From Cornus controversa (lineage: Eukaryota > Streptophyta > Magnoliopsida > Cornales > Cornaceae): 64,000 nucleotides of DNA. The stretch lies in the NCBI GenBank assembly GCA_026545225.1, contig CM048846.1:18898501-18962500 (forward strand). Direction: 5' to 3'. The notes beneath the pieces are model-generated. The model searched no databases. It was not told the origin of the DNA and saw nothing but the letters and a program-made list of their open reading frames with translations. Below, piece by piece: positions 1 through 13,104 of the stretch; within the stretch, counting starts at the first letter, position 1; each line of letters begins with the position of its first letter. Position numbers and translations under genes: made by a program.

Positions 1-118
1 TGTTACCAGACCTTTGAAAGCTTGGAAGCTTGGTGAGAATATAATCTACGAACTTAAAATTTTTAATGGTGTCACATTCTGTACTTCTAACCTATTTGAA
101 AATACCATGCTTGGACAG

Positions 119-3100
119 GAAAATTTCAGGACAATATTTTCTTTGTCACGGTTTCGAAGACACCCAACCTCAAGGTCATTATTCAAAATATGTTTCAACA
201 TAAGAACTTTCAGGTGCCTGAGTTTCAAAATGATGACGATGCAATCAACAAATTGGGAAACATGCTGAGCCAGAATCAAAGAGGAACAACAAGTCCTAAG
301 TTGTTGGTCCTAGATGATGTATGGTCTGGATCAGAATCCCTTATTCAGAAATTCATGTTCTCAATACCAGAATACAAAATATTGGTTACATCAAGATTTG
401 TATTTCCTAGATTTGATTCTACCTATAAATTGGAACTGCTGAATGATCAATATGCCATGGAACTTTTTCGTAATTCAGCATTTCCTCAAAGTGGGAGCTC
501 CAACATACCAGATGATCCAGATCTTGTCAATGAGGTAGAATACAAATGCTTGTATGGATAAGAGCTAATATATTTTTTCTACTTGTCTTATAGAATTGTA
601 TTTGTACACAGTAAATCTATGCTTGCATGTTTTACTTTTGTATCACCAATTTTTTTAATGATCCGAAAATATAAAATCTGCATCCTTCCATACCATGATT
701 TTTTTGACTTCAGAGTTTGTATATCCGAATATTATGTTTTTTCTTTTTTCAATGGGAAAATCATGGTAATTATATCCTAATAGTTTCATTATCATGATCA
801 TCCTTGCCTTAATCCCATATGAATGGGGTTGGCTGCATGAATTCTTACCAATTGATGATAATTCATCAAAAAGATTTGACATAAGTGTTATAGTCGGTTG
901 TCTACCTGACACTAACCTATCTCCTTTTTACATCCGGTCTTGGGTAGCAATGGGGGGTCAAGAATCCGAGTAGGTATGCATCACAGGAACTTGACTTGGC
1001 AGCCAAAGACAAAAACTGTTAGTATATACTAATAGTTTGAATATTCTATTAGTTAGTGAAACATTCATTGAATTGAGCAAGAAGAAGTAGAGCTTGTGTT
1101 TACTTTTCTGCAATTCTCCATTAGTTCCATTTAATTGAAGATCAAGAAGTAGAGTTTTTGTTTATACTTGTCTGCAATTCCGCATTACTTCTCTTTGCAA
1201 GAAACTGCAACTGATTTAATTTGACACATCAAATTGCAGATAGTGAGAGGCTGTAGGGGATTCCCGTTGGCCCTTAGAGTGGTTGGTGGATCACTATGTG
1301 GACAACCTGAGGTGATCTGGAGACGAACACTGAAGGAATGGTCTGAAGAAGGAATATCCATTTTTGATTCCAACAATGATCTGCTTATTTGTCTCCAAAC
1401 TAGCGTAGATGCCTTGGGTGAAAAAATTAATGTCAAGGAGTGTTTCCTGGACCTAGGTTCATTTCCTGAAGATCAAAGGATCTCTGCTACAGCTCTTATC
1501 GATATTGGGGTGGAACTACACAACCTAGATGAAGACTCTGCTCTTGCCAACATCCATCATCTATCCACCCGAAATTTGGTTAATCTTGTGCTCACAAGGT
1601 ATTCTAGATTCCTATTTTTCTTTTAAATGATCGATCATGGTTTGTTTGATGATGTCTTGTTTGTTAGTTTCTGGAAAGGGTGGACTGGATATAGTATGTA
1701 AATTTTGATTTTTGACCTTTTATAATATAAAATCTTCTTTTTCACAAAGTGATTTCTTTAGATTCCTATTTGCATTAACTTTTAGTTGTATGTCAATTTA
1801 TATCATCATCATCATCATTATTATTATTTTGATTATTATGAATGAACATCCATTCAGTGGGTAAGTCACTATAGAAAACTGAAAAAGAGGATGGAAAATA
1901 TCGAAACTTTGAATTGAAGGGATATGGCAGCTGCTGTTTATCCTGATCTTGTTGTTAGTTGTTATATGGATGCCTGAATTTCTTTCTTCATTTTTTTTTC
2001 CGCAAATGATTAAGCATGGGGCATGCCATTAGGGCATTTGTAATCATTGTGTCTAAAAATTGAATTTCATCATAAGTAAACCTGATTTACTCCCCATTCA
2101 CAGGAAAGATGCAAGTGATCAGGTTGATGGCAATGAGCATTTTGTCATGCAACATGATCTGCTGAGAGAGCTGGCTATTCACCAGAGTAGCCAAGAGCCC
2201 GTAGAACAGAGGAAAAGATTAATTATGGACATAAGAGGAAATGACCTTCCCAAATGGTCAATTGAACAAATGCAACGACCCTTCAATGCCAGACTCTTGT
2301 CCATCTCTACAGGTTTACTTATCTCACATTTTCAAAATGAAACCTGCTGCAGAATATTTGGTTTTTTTTTTTTTCTTCTTCTTCTTCTTTTTCCCCCAAT
2401 TCACAATGTGCAGAATTTGATTGCAGATGAAACATTCTCCTCAAGCTGGTGCAATATCCAACTACCTGAAGTTAAAGTTCTTATATTGAATTTCCGGACA
2501 AGGGACTATAGCCTACCTGAATTCATGGAGAAAATGGACCAATTGAAGGTTCTGATACTCACAAATTATGGTTTCTGCTCAGCTAAACTGAGCAACTTTT
2601 CTCTACTTGGTTCATTGTCCAGTCTAAAGAGAATCAGACTAGAGAAAGTTTCAGTTTCTTTTCTTAGTAAATCCATATTACAATTCAGGAATTTAAGGAA
2701 GATATCCTTGATTATGTGTGAGATTGGCGAGGCCTTTACACACTGTACTATCGATATCCCCCATATGTTCCCAAATCTTGTGGAGATTGATATTGACTGC
2801 TGCATTGATTTAGTTAAATTGCCTGAGGGGCTTTGTGATATTGCCTGCCTTAAGAAGCTCAGCATCACTAAATGTCATGATCTGGAAGCACTTCCCGAAG
2901 GATTTGGAAGGCTAACAAGTTTAGAAATGCTGAGGCTTCATGCCTGTACAAACCTTTCGGGGCTTCCTGAGTCAATCGAAAGCCTCCATGATTTAAGAGT
3001 TCTCGACATATCTGACTGTTTAAGCATGAGTGAGTTGCCAATGGGGATTGGTGGGTTGTCTGGTTTGAAAAAGCTTGATATGAGAGGTTGTGAATTTCGT

Positions 3101-3265
3101 AATCTGCCACCATCAGTAAAGGATCTTTGTCAATTAAAGGATGTGATATGCAACGAAGAGAATTCCGATCTCTGGGAACCTTTTAAGACTTCTCTCACCA
3201 GTCTGAAAATAAATGTGCTTAATGAAGACATCAATTTGAACTGGCTTCCTAATCTTCACTTCTGA
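119..3265 (+). CDS. NRG1-like helper NLR (RNL), copy 1; 5' end outside window
   Basis: Exons by homology with the three downstream copies: 119-534, 1240-1598, 2104-2312, 2427-3265, all with AG/GT borders and matching phases. Exon 1, which would hold the RPW8 domain and P-loop, lies left of the window; bases 1-118 are the end of intron 1. Visible NB-ARC motifs are kinase-2 LVLDDVW, RNBS-B ILVTSR, a GLPL-type GFPLAL, RNBS-D CFLDLGSFPED and an intact QHD (MHD-type) motif at 2150-2158. An LRR domain follows, with a C-terminal NLNWL as in other RNLs. Exon 2 is 15 nt longer than in the other copies. Intron 3 (505 bp) lacks the roughly 500-600 bp insertion seen in copies 2-4, so this is the most divergent copy. 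NRG1 proteins are helpers for TIR-NLR immunity. The visible part has no stop or frameshift. Confidence 0.88.
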
Positions 3266-4326
3266 GAAACCATAAGAAAATGGTGTAGATACCCAAGGAA
3301 AACATCAATCCAAGGTGGCTTCAAACCCAATTCTATGTTCTGAATTCATTCTGGAAGGATCACTTGACCAACAGGTTACGCAATTTCCATATGTATATGC
3401 TTTTTTCCTTCCCCTGATATATAATAATGTATAGACAATATCAACTGTAGAAACTTGAGAACTGATATCATAATTGTTCCCTACGATGTTAATGAAGCCT
3501 TTGGAATGTTATATTGCAGTTTTGATTCCTTTTTGCCACAGATGGCTGTAGATCATATATATTGAAGTACGCTAAAATGATGGGATTGTTAGCTGTGTCA
3601 CAGTGTTGATTAAGCAAATGCAGTGCTGCATTTAGAACCTTTGATCACTAGAAATGGTAATTGAACCACACCTCTGTAGTTATCTATGATTGCAGTAACC
3701 CAAATCTATGTTCTTGGTAACAAAATTGAGCAATAACAAGTTGAGTCATATTGTCACTATCTAGTTTTATTCATGGAATGAGATGGTTTTATGACTAAGG
3801 CTAGATGGTTTTATAACTAAGGCCTCCTTTCATTTCATTTTTTTTATAATTTAAAGGATACTATTTGTATTTTAAAATTTTCTATAAAAGAATTATCCTT
3901 TTGCTTCAAACCCTTCCACTTTTGGAAATTAATTCCTAGTTCTTCTTTGTTTTCCTTCCCCAATTTTTAGCCAAACATGAATTATGCTATCCCTCCAATT
4001 TTTATCTCCAGCAAACGAAGCCTTTTAATGGCACTGGGTCTACCGCATTTATTATATGTTATGAAATGTGAATGCATGACTTCAAAACAGTGTGATTGCT
4101 CGTAAAAGTGAGGGCGCCAAAATGAAGCGAGAAAGTGAAAAGAGGCGGTAAAATGTGTGACGTGTGTGTGTATCTATATGAATGTGTTTTTTTTGTGTGT
4201 CGGTGCGTGTTTTTTTTGATAGAAAGTGAATATTGGATACGCATTTAAGGGTTTCTCACTCGCTCTCTTGCAGTTGTGTTGGGTCTGTCTCTTACATTGA
4301 TAAAATTAAAAAAAAATTCGCTCCCG

Positions 4327-4332
4327 TTGACT
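4327..4332 (+). promoter_or_regulatory. W-box-like element upstream of copy 2
   Basis: TTGACT matches the WRKY-binding W-box core TTGACY. It lies about 340 bp upstream of the copy 2 start codon, just before the conserved leader. WRKY control is common for plant immune genes, but a 6-bp match can occur by chance. Confidence 0.3.
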
Positions 4333-4392
4333 TAGAGCGGTGTCCGCCGTTCGATGGAGCACCGGAGGCAATGAAGAGGATCCTATAGATAT

Positions 4393-4575
4393 ATGTATAT
4401 GTATGTATCACTCATACTGGAATCTCATATCACAAAAGCTTCATTCAATTGCAGAAAGAGAGAGAATTGGATTCCTTTTCATCTTTCCTTTCGAATTGGA
4501 TTCCAGAAAAATTCACAGAAATTTCTTCAATTCCCTTTGCTTCTCTCATACTTCACTACAAACTTCACAGAATGA
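4393..4575 (+). other. Possible upstream ORF in leader of NLR copy 2
   Basis: A 60-codon ORF starts with ATG TAT ATG TAT, the same start seen in the short leader ORFs of copies 3 and 4. It ends 95 nt before the main ATG at 4671. It would be in the transcript only if transcription starts upstream of 4393, which the sequence does not prove. Confidence 0.3.
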
Positions 4576-4670
4576 GTTAAGAATCAAAAACAAAAGCATA
4601 AGTTTCAGAAATCAATTCCTCCCATTTGATGGATTAGGGTTTTCTGTGAAAAAGAAAACACATAAAATAG

Positions 4671-7126
4671 ATGGCGGATGAGCTCTTTGGAGGAGCTGCT
4701 TTGGGAGCAGCATTCGGTGAATTACTGAGTGCTGTTTTGGATACGGCAAACAAAGCCATCAAGTTCAGGTCCATACTAGAGAAGCTCGAATTAACACTAA
4801 AATCAGTAGAACCAGTGTTTTCTGAGATCGAAAAGCTAAACAAAGTGTTGGGTCGTCCTGTGCAAGAAACCGAAATGTTCATTGATCAGTTAAAAAATGC
4901 CAAGAAGCTTGTCTACAAATGCTCGAAAATTCGATGGTGGAATTACTGCAAGAAGCCCTTTTATACTGAGAAGCTCATCGAATTGGATGCTTCAATCTTG
5001 AAGTTCTTCCAAATCGAGGTTCAATTGCAGATATCGGTGGATAACAAGAGGATTCTGGTGAAAGTGAATGAAATGGATGCAAAATTGGATGGAATGAGGA
5101 AAGGTGGACAAGTTGGTGATCTGAGTGTTTTTGTTGGTGCTTGTGGAGTTCCGGGAATTAGGGATTTTATTGTTGGATTTGATGTGCAACTTCAAGAATT
5201 GAAGATGAGATTGTTAAAAGATGGTGTACAGGTGGTTGTGCTTTCAGCTCCTGGAGGATGTGGGAAGACTACGTTGGCAAAAATGCTCTGTCATGACGTC
5301 GAAATTAAAGGTATCGACATAAAGATTATCTCTTTGTTTTATGTCTAACTTAATTTGGTGAAAGGAACCAGTGGTGCATTTGGATGAATGAATGTATTTT
5401 GAATTGAAAACAAGATGATGCTAGATTAGAGGTAGGAAAGATACGTTTTATTAGGATCTTGTTCGATAACAATCCTTGTCAATTGTTATTTGATATCCAC
5501 ACTTTTAAAGCACTCGAAATTCTATATATTATATGCATCTTGTTGGAGCCTAAATCTAAATTTAAGTTGCACTGCTTAAATAAATTAAACCTGAATCCAT
5601 TCATTTAAATCCCTCAGTCCAAATGAGACCTAATAGTTTGCAAACCCTGCGTGTATCTAATTGGGCTGTGCTAGCTAAATTTACAAATAATGTCAAATAT
5701 TATACTGCTGGGGCGCACGCTTCTCTGATTCTTCATGAATTGTTGGTTTCTTTTATTCTTAAAATCAGTTTTTAACTGCAAAAGATAAAGTTGTTGACAC
5801 ACTTCCCAAGCTTTGGTGCAGAAGTTTCTTTTATATATGAACTTTCTAAAACTTATAATGATGTTTTTCTTTGTCCCTCTACCCAATTTTATAGTGCGAT
5901 CTTTTGACAGGCACATTTACGGACAATATCTTTTTTGTCACGGTTTCCGAGACACCCAACCTCAGGGCCATTGTTAATAATATGTTTCGACATAAGTCTT
6001 TTTCGGTGCCTGAGTTTCAAAATGACAACGATGCGATCAACCAACTAGAGATCTTGCTGAATCAAATAGGACGAGATCCTGTACTGTTGGTCTTGGATGA
6101 TGTGTGGCTTGGATCAGAATCCCTCATTCAGAAGTTCATGTTCCGAATACCAGGATACAAAATTTTGGTTACATCTAGATTTGAATTTCCAAGATTTGAT
6201 TCTACATATAACTTGGAACTATTGAGTGATCAAGATGCCATGACTCTTTTTTGTCTCTCAGCATTCCCGCAAGGTGGGAGCATGAACATGCCAGATGATC
6301 TTGTCCAAGAGGTAGAATACAGACACTTGTATGCATGAGTTATTATTTTTGTTGTTACTCATATGTTAAAATCATGTGTTTGTACATATAGACGATATGC
6401 ATTTGTACATTGCCTGCAGGTCATTTAGATGTGCAGCTATGCTTGCAACTTCTACTATTGTATCACCAATTTTTAGATAGAAACTGATCTAAAAGTTTTT
6501 TTTTTTTTTTCTTTCTGTAACTGATGACTGGTTAAATTCATTTAATTGAAGATCAAGAAGTAGAGCCTTTCGTTACTTGTCTGCAAATCTGCATTAGTTA
6601 CATCCACTTAAGTGAAGATCAAGAAGTAGAGCTTGTATTTACTTATCTGCAATTCTGCATTACTTTGTTTTCTTTGCAAAAAACTGCAACTAATTTAATT
6701 TGCCACTTCAAATTGCAGATAGTGAGAGGATGTGGGCAATTCCCACTGGCCCTTACAGTGGTTGGTGCATCACTCTGTGGACAACCGGAGGTCATCTGGA
6801 GACGTACACTGATGCAATGGTCTGAAGGACAATCCATTTTTGATTCCAACAGAGATCTGCTTATTCGTCTCAAAACTAGCATAGATGCCTTGGATGAAAA
6901 GCCTAATGTCAAGGAGTGTTTCCTGGACCTAGGTTCATTTCCTGAAGATCAGAGGATTCCTGCCACGGCTCTGATGGATATGTGGGTGGAACTGTACAAC
7001 CTGGATGAAGACGGGGTAAATGCCCTTGCCAACATCCATGAACTAACCTCCCGAAATTTGGTTAAGCTTGTGTTTACAAGGTATTTTAGGTTCCTATTTT
7101 GCTTTGAAGTGACTAAATTCTGTTCT

Positions 7127-7166
<40 letters not shown>

Positions 7167-9327
7167 TGAATGCCCATCACACAGTGATGGTCCAACCTAT
7201 GCGAGGTGTTGCATGGGGTGGAAGCTTCAAATCCCGCACCAAGCAATAGCACCTGCATGTGCTTATTGCTAATACCTAAAGATGAATAAGACATCAATGC
7301 AATTGTGAGAAATCCGCAGTAGCACCCAGTTGAGGCAAGATTGGGGAAGACATATAAGATGGTTTATCATGAAAAAATGACTATATATTTCAAGGGGAAT
7401 AACACGATCTAATTGGAAGGCATTTAGGGGTGAAAGAGATATCGTGAAGACTGTAAGTTGAGGTGGAAAGAGAAGACTTCATGACTTATTATTTAGTTGA
7501 AGATGTGGCCCTAGATAGTTATGCATGGCAAAATAGGATAAATGTAGCTGATCCAAGTGGTTGGCAAAACAACACCTTATTGGTTAATTGTTGTTGCCGT
7601 TATTGTTGTTTTTTACTTTATAAAAATGCAAGTACCTATAGAAATCCCCATTTATCTAGATGTTGGGAGGGATGTTAGATCTATGTACTGGAAATAGTCG
7701 TCACCCAACATTCTGTATTATTTGCACAAAGTGGCTGGTCTCAGACTTGAACCCATGTTCTTACTTTATAGCTCAACTTACTATTAACTATAGTAAATAG
7801 TGTCCTTGGCTTATTTGACATGCTGGGAATAAAAAATTTCTTCTCCTCCCTCCTCTTCCTCCTCCTTCTTCTTCTTCTTCTTAGTATTATTATTATTATG
7901 ATGATGATGATTATGGTAGTTTCTTTATGAACTTTCATACATTAGGTAATTTGTATAAAATTTAGTAAGAGGAAAGGTATTGGAATTTTGACCTGTTGGG
8001 ATACTCCAGCTACTATTTATCCTTATTTTGTTGTCAGTCGTCTCTTGGATGCCTGAATTTCGTGGTTCCTAGTTTTTCCTAAATTGATAGGCATGGCACT
8101 AGGATATTTGCTATTGCTGTATGCCGAAAAGTTGAATTTCTCCATAGTCCATAAGTAACCTGTTTTAATCCCATTCACAGGAAAGATTCAAGTGCGATTG
8201 ATGGCTACTATAATGAGCATTTTGTCACGCTGCATGATCTGCTAAGATATTTGGCTATCCACCAGAGCAGCCAAAAGCGCATAGAGCAAAGGAAAAGATT
8301 AATTATGGACATAAGAGGAAATGACCTCTCCAAGTGGTCCAATGAACAAATACAACCTTTTCATTCCCGCCTCTTGTCTATCTCTACAGGTTTGATTATC
8401 TTCTATTTTTTAATATAAAACCTCGTAGACAATATTGTATTTATTTATTTTTCCCCCCAATTTACAATGTGCAGAATATTGTTTGCAGATGAAACATTCT
8501 CCTCAAGCTGGTACAACATGCAACTACCTGAAATTGAAGTTCTAATATTGAACTTCCGGACAAGAAACTACAGCCTACCCAAATTCATGGAGAAAATGGA
8601 CCATCTGAAGGTTCTCATCATCACAAATTATGGTTTCTGCCCAACTGAACTAAGCAACTTTCAGTTACTTGGTTATTTATCCAGTCTGAAGAGAATCAGA
8701 CTAGAGCATGTTTCAATTTCTTTCCTCAGTGACTCCGCATTACAGTTCAGGAATTTGCGGAAGATATCCTTGATTATGTGTGAAATTGGCAAGACCTTTA
8801 GGAATTGTACCATTGAGTTCGCCTATATGTTCCCAAATCTTGTGGAGATTGATATTCACTGTTGTAGCGATCTAGTGGAACTGCCTGAGGGGCTCTGTGA
8901 TATTGTCTGCCTTAAGAAGCTCAGCATCACGAAATGTAATGATCTGGATGCACTTCCCCAAAGACTTGGAAGGCTAACAAATTTAGAAGTGCTGAGGCTT
9001 CATTCCTGTACAGGACTAATGGGCTTGCCGGAGTCAGTTGGAAGCCTCCATAAATTAAGGTTCCTTGACATATCTGACTGTTTATACATAAGCGAATTGC
9101 CAATACGGATAGGTGAGCTGTGTGGTCTGAAAAAGCTCGACATGAGAGGCTGTGAGATGCGTCTGTTGCCACCATCAGTCAAGGATCTTGGGAAATTAAA
9201 GGATGTGATATGCGATGAAGACACTGTCAATCTTTGGGAACCTTTTAAGATTCATCTCAACAATCTGAAGATAACTGTGCTTGAAGAAGAAAAAAATTTA
9301 AACTGGCTTCCGAATCTCCCCCATTGA
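4671..9327 (+). CDS. NRG1-like helper NLR (RPW8-NB-ARC-LRR), copy 2, intact
   Basis: Five exons: 4671-5310, 5911-6311, 6719-7080, 8181-8389, 8489-9327. All have GT-AG borders, phases are compatible, and the product is 816 aa, normal for RNLs. Residues 1 to about 150 form the RPW8-type coiled coil (start MADELFGGAALGAAF). The P-loop GGCGKTTLA begins at residue 195. Kinase-2 LVLDDVW lies near 273, followed by RNBS-B ILVTSR, GQFPLAL (GLPL position), CFLDLGSFPEDQRIP (RNBS-D) and LHD at 485-487 in the MHD position. Exon 5 encodes about 280 residues of LRRs ending NLNWLPNLPH. Similarity is closer to NRG1 than to ADR1. Known role: helper for TIR-NLRs with EDS1-SAG101, forming a membrane calcium channel. 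Intron 3 (1100 bp) carries a T-rich insertion shared with copies 3 and 4. I chose the first ATG because the RPW8 N-terminus starts there. Confidence 0.93.
7131..7165 (+). repeat. Poly-T tract in intron 3 of copy 2
   Basis: About 35 consecutive T residues open the intron 3 insertion. In copies 3 and 4 the same place is occupied by TTA and TTG trinucleotide repeats (about 29068-29105 and 51081-51117), so the tract is mutationally active. On the minus strand it would read as a poly-A tail of a retroposed element. Confidence 0.7.
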
Positions 9328-10540
9328 GAAACCTCAGGTATATATTTACTTATATTCATTTTCTCCTTCTGAATCAAGAAATAAACAGAAGGAACTTTTA
9401 TTTATTTATTGATACAACCCATTCTACAGCTTGTATGATACTGATAAGACATTCAATTGCAACAATAATATAACATTACTACAATTAGGATTGTTGCCAC
9501 TGCCACTGTTCTGACCATTGCCATTTGACAACTGTGCCATTGCCACATCCACCTCATTTGGGGCACGCTTTGCCACTTGTGCCTCCACAATCACTTCACC
9601 TGCACTCTGTCTCAACATTCAAAGTGAAACACTACTACCTACCTCTGTTTCCATGTTGAGCAACACCATCGCTTCTTACCATTGCTGTGATTTCATTGAT
9701 GTTGTGGATACACATTATATATGATAATAATGATAAGTGACTAGTGCAACAATGTTGATGCCTACTTAGGTTTCAAAAATGGACTTTGGCTATGTAGTCT
9801 GCTTGGGCATCTCTTACTTTGTTGTGTATAGCTAGTGGAATTTGAACAGCTCTTGAATTATTATTATTATCATTATCATCATCATTAACTTTTATGGGTA
9901 GATTACTCACACCCAACTAACAAACCATGAAGTCTTCAGTTCACAACAATCAACCTTATAAGTTAGATGCAGACTTGTGGAAAAAAAAACCCTTGGTGCA
10001 GACTTTTATCACTTAAATTTCCCCCAGCCTCCAGGGTGTTAGTTGTGCTTTGTTTATCTTCTGGAAAGTTGACTTGAGTTTTTAACCCTATCCAATCACA
10101 AATAGTATAATACTTGACATTATTTGTATAAAATTTCTGTCTACGTTATTTAATTTTGTATATCTTTTTTGAAAAAAATGATTTATTTCTGTGTAACCGT
10201 ACCAATAAATAGTCTCTAATTATAATTAAATTTAGTAAACTAATTTGTGACCTCGACACAACGATAATGCTACTTTATTGTGAATTAGAGACCACGGGAT
10301 TTAAAACACATGTATATCTAACTCTATCCGGACACCACTAGGCTCCACACAACTACACCTCACATTTAACAAATATTTTTTTAAAAAAAAATTATCCTTA
10401 ATTAATTACCGAAACTTTATGGGTCTAAGGTTGCATTCTATCCGGTTCCTTTCCATTGTTGAGTTGGAGTGCTGATCTCCTTGCTCCATCGAATGAAGGA
10501 CAAATCGAGGTTTACGTGAACAAAAGTTTGATAATTTTTT
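9328..10540. other. 3' flank of NLR copy 2; left edge of segmental unit A at about 9405
   Basis: The first about 80 bp resemble the 3' flanks of copies 3 and 4, with an AATAAA-like word at 9380. From about 9405 the sequence is the same as that from 45176, the start of the segmental duplication. A minus-strand stretch at about 9424-9650 stays partly open and recurs around 31400, 45224 and 53300. It looks like a decayed repeat shared by all 3' flanks, and I do not call a gene there. Confidence 0.6.
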
Positions 10541-10548
10541 TAAAAATA

Positions 10549-10930
10549 TATATTTTGAGTCGACGTTGTCTTGATTCAAATGTTTTTTTGTAGCGTCGTT
10601 AACACTCCCAAACAGCCTACATCTCTATCTCTCTAGTGGGAAAAAAAATATATATATTTTGAGTCGACGTTGTCTTGATTCAAATGTTTTTTTGTAGCGT
10701 CGTTAACACTCCCAAACAGCCTACATCTCTATCTCTCTAGTGGGAAAAAAAAAAAAAAAAAAAAAAGTTAGGTGCTTACTCTTATCACTTAAATTTTCCC
10801 CCGGCTGTCGCCAGCGTGTGGGAAAAAAAAAAAAACGAAGTTAGGTGCAGACTTTTATCAGTTAAATTTCCCCCAGCTGTCGCCAGCGTGTGGAAAAAAA
10901 AGAAGAAAAAAAGAACGAGGTTAGGTGTTA
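10549..10930. repeat. Two adjacent tandem duplications in unit A
   Basis: A 104-bp unit containing gagtcgacgttgtcttgatt occurs twice in a row (about 10549-10757) with no difference seen outside the A-run. A unit of about 80 bp containing ctgtcgccagcgtgtgg then occurs twice (about 10766-10930). Unit B has one copy of each (around 46245-46400), so the expansion is private to unit A. Confidence 0.8.
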
Positions 10931-13104
10931 GTTGTGCTTTGTTAATATTCTGAAAGTTGACTTGAGTTTTTAAAGCATCTTTTGTTTGTCTCTGGTTCTC
11001 TTTTGGCCTTAATTTATCAAATAAGACGGTCGAGTCACGACAAAAGGACTAATTCAATCAATACGAATAGTTAAAAAAATAATTTTATAATTTAAAATAT
11101 CTTTTCTTATTTACTATTTAAAATGACTTCATTTAACGATTACGATTGTAAGTGCGCGATAGTACTATAAACACGGACAATATACTAGTAGTATAATATT
11201 TGACATTATTTGTATAAAATTTCTACCTATGTCATTTAATTTTGTATATCTTTTTTGAAAAAATGATTTATTACTGTCTCCTCACACGATAATATAAATA
11301 TCTTACCACCGTACCAATAAATAATCTCTAATTATAATTAAAGTTAGTAAACTAATTTGTGGCCTTAACCGATAATGTTATTTTATTGTGAGGTGAAAGA
11401 TCACGGGTTCGAAACAAAAAAACTAATTCTCTGAATGTATATCTGACTCTACCCGACACCACTGGGCTCAACAGAGCTACACTCACATTTAATTCTATCC
11501 GGTTCCTTTCCATTGTTGAGGTGGAGTGCTCCATCAAGCGAAGGACAGATCGAGCTTTCTGTCAACGAAAGCTAGATAACTTTTTTTAAAAATGTTTTGA
11601 GTCAACATTGTTGTTTTGATTTAAACGTTTTTTATAGTGCCTTCAACATGAGAATATTTGCAATATACGCGTGTACAATACGCAAAATATAGATTCAGCC
11701 TGTGTATTTACACCGAGTCTATTATAGACGTACTCCTTTAACATCGCCAAAGTTTTTTCAATATTGTCATTTTGTTCCCCTTTTGCTCTACGATCATTGC
11801 TCTCATCTCTCTCCCCAACTAAATAAGTATCTCAAGATTTCAAAACCTTATTTTCTCAACTCTCTCTCTCTCACACATTTTTTTTCCCGAGCCTTTTCAA
11901 AATTTTGATAGTTTATATGGGTTAAGTTAGCTGATGAATGATTCGGTGAAGGTACCATTTCACAATATATGCCATTGAGGGTAGACCAGTCAATGTATCA
12001 TATTCAGACAGAATCTAGTCTATCCGATTCGAATTCAATAAGGAATATATATATACGACTTGATAACTCGATGAATTATATGTTGTTCAATCGTATTCGA
12101 TTTGCAATTTATCGGATATCTGATCTGATAATTCAATGTGTTAAAATTTGTAATTTTTGTTAAAGATTTCAAAATACAAGTTAGAAAATTTGAGAGAGAG
12201 AGAAGACTAGAAAATATTAACAAGAAAAGATAATAGAGACCAAACATTTGATTCTTACTTAAAGAGAAAATAAGAAAGAGTGAGAAAATTTAATAGAAGG
12301 AAGAAAATAATTAAAAATATGAAGAAAAACTAAAATAATTAAAGTTTTCAATTCTATACATGTTAAAATACTATTTAAATACATGAAATGCACACCAATT
12401 GAATGATAGATGATATATGTATAGCATATTATATATTATATTTGGTTCGATATGATTATTATCGATTGACCATTATTCATATCTAATTTGTTAATTAAAT
12501 GGACTATTGGATTCAGATCATTTACATATTATGAGATTAAATATTCAATTCATATTCGAATTATGAGGCATGATTCGGATCAAAATTCGATCCATTAACA
12601 AGTTTAATTGAGAATTTACTAATTTATGCATTTTCTTCTACATTCAAAACTTTCATTGGAGACCATAATTATGTTTGAATCTATAATCATTGCTATGTTT
12701 GGTTAAGTTACGGGAAAAAAATAGTAATAACCTCTATGGGTGAAGAAGAAAAAATTGAAGAAAACTATCATATTAGATTCACCATCTTTTGCATTTACAT
12801 AATAAAATAAAACGTTAATGAATTTTTTTTCAAACTTAGTAACACAAATAATTAATACCTTAGACAAACTAGCACAAAAAATCGATGAAAATGCAATTAA
12901 AACATCCTTTTTATTTTTCCTCTTTATAATTTTAATGGTGCTATACTATTTTTAAAATTCCATTAAAATAGTTATAATTTCTCTCACTTTTAAAAAGCAA
13001 TCCCTTTCTCTTCTTTGTTTTCCTCCCACAATTTTTAAACAAATATGAATTATACTATCCCCCAGTTTTTCCTTTTTTCTTCTCTCCATCCAAGCGACCC
13101 ATTT
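10931..13104. other. AT-rich intergenic sequence upstream of NLR copy 3
   Basis: No gene is visible. It is collinear with unit B 46440-48710. It includes CT-rich stretches near 11860 and AT-rich sequence at 11990-12600 with repeated words such as tccgattcgaattc and gattcggatc. Confidence 0.5.

Larger units (their letters stand above)
3266..4670. other. Intergenic region between NLR copies 1 and 2
   Basis: Holds the 3' region of copy 1 and the promoter and leader of copy 2. I see no gene. A GT/T-rich stretch lies around 4150-4220. From about 4335 (tcgatggagcaccgga) the sequence is similar to the leaders of copies 3 and 4, around 13770 and 48785, so the transcribed leader of these genes probably lies in 4340-4670. 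Confidence 0.6.

Noticed and set aside
7094..7297. ORFs across the poly-T tract (poly-Lys or poly-Phe peptides)
   Set aside because: They come from a homopolymer inside intron 3 of NLR copy 2.
8471..8488. Alternative acceptor 14 nt upstream of exon 5 of copy 2
   Set aside because: Using this AG would shift the LRR frame. The AG before GATGAAACATTC keeps the frame in all four copies.
9424..9618. Minus-strand ORF with relatives at 31400, 45224 and 53300
   Set aside because: The reading frame is not kept between the four copies, and no start, domain or splice logic is visible. It looks like a decayed repeat in the 3' flanks.
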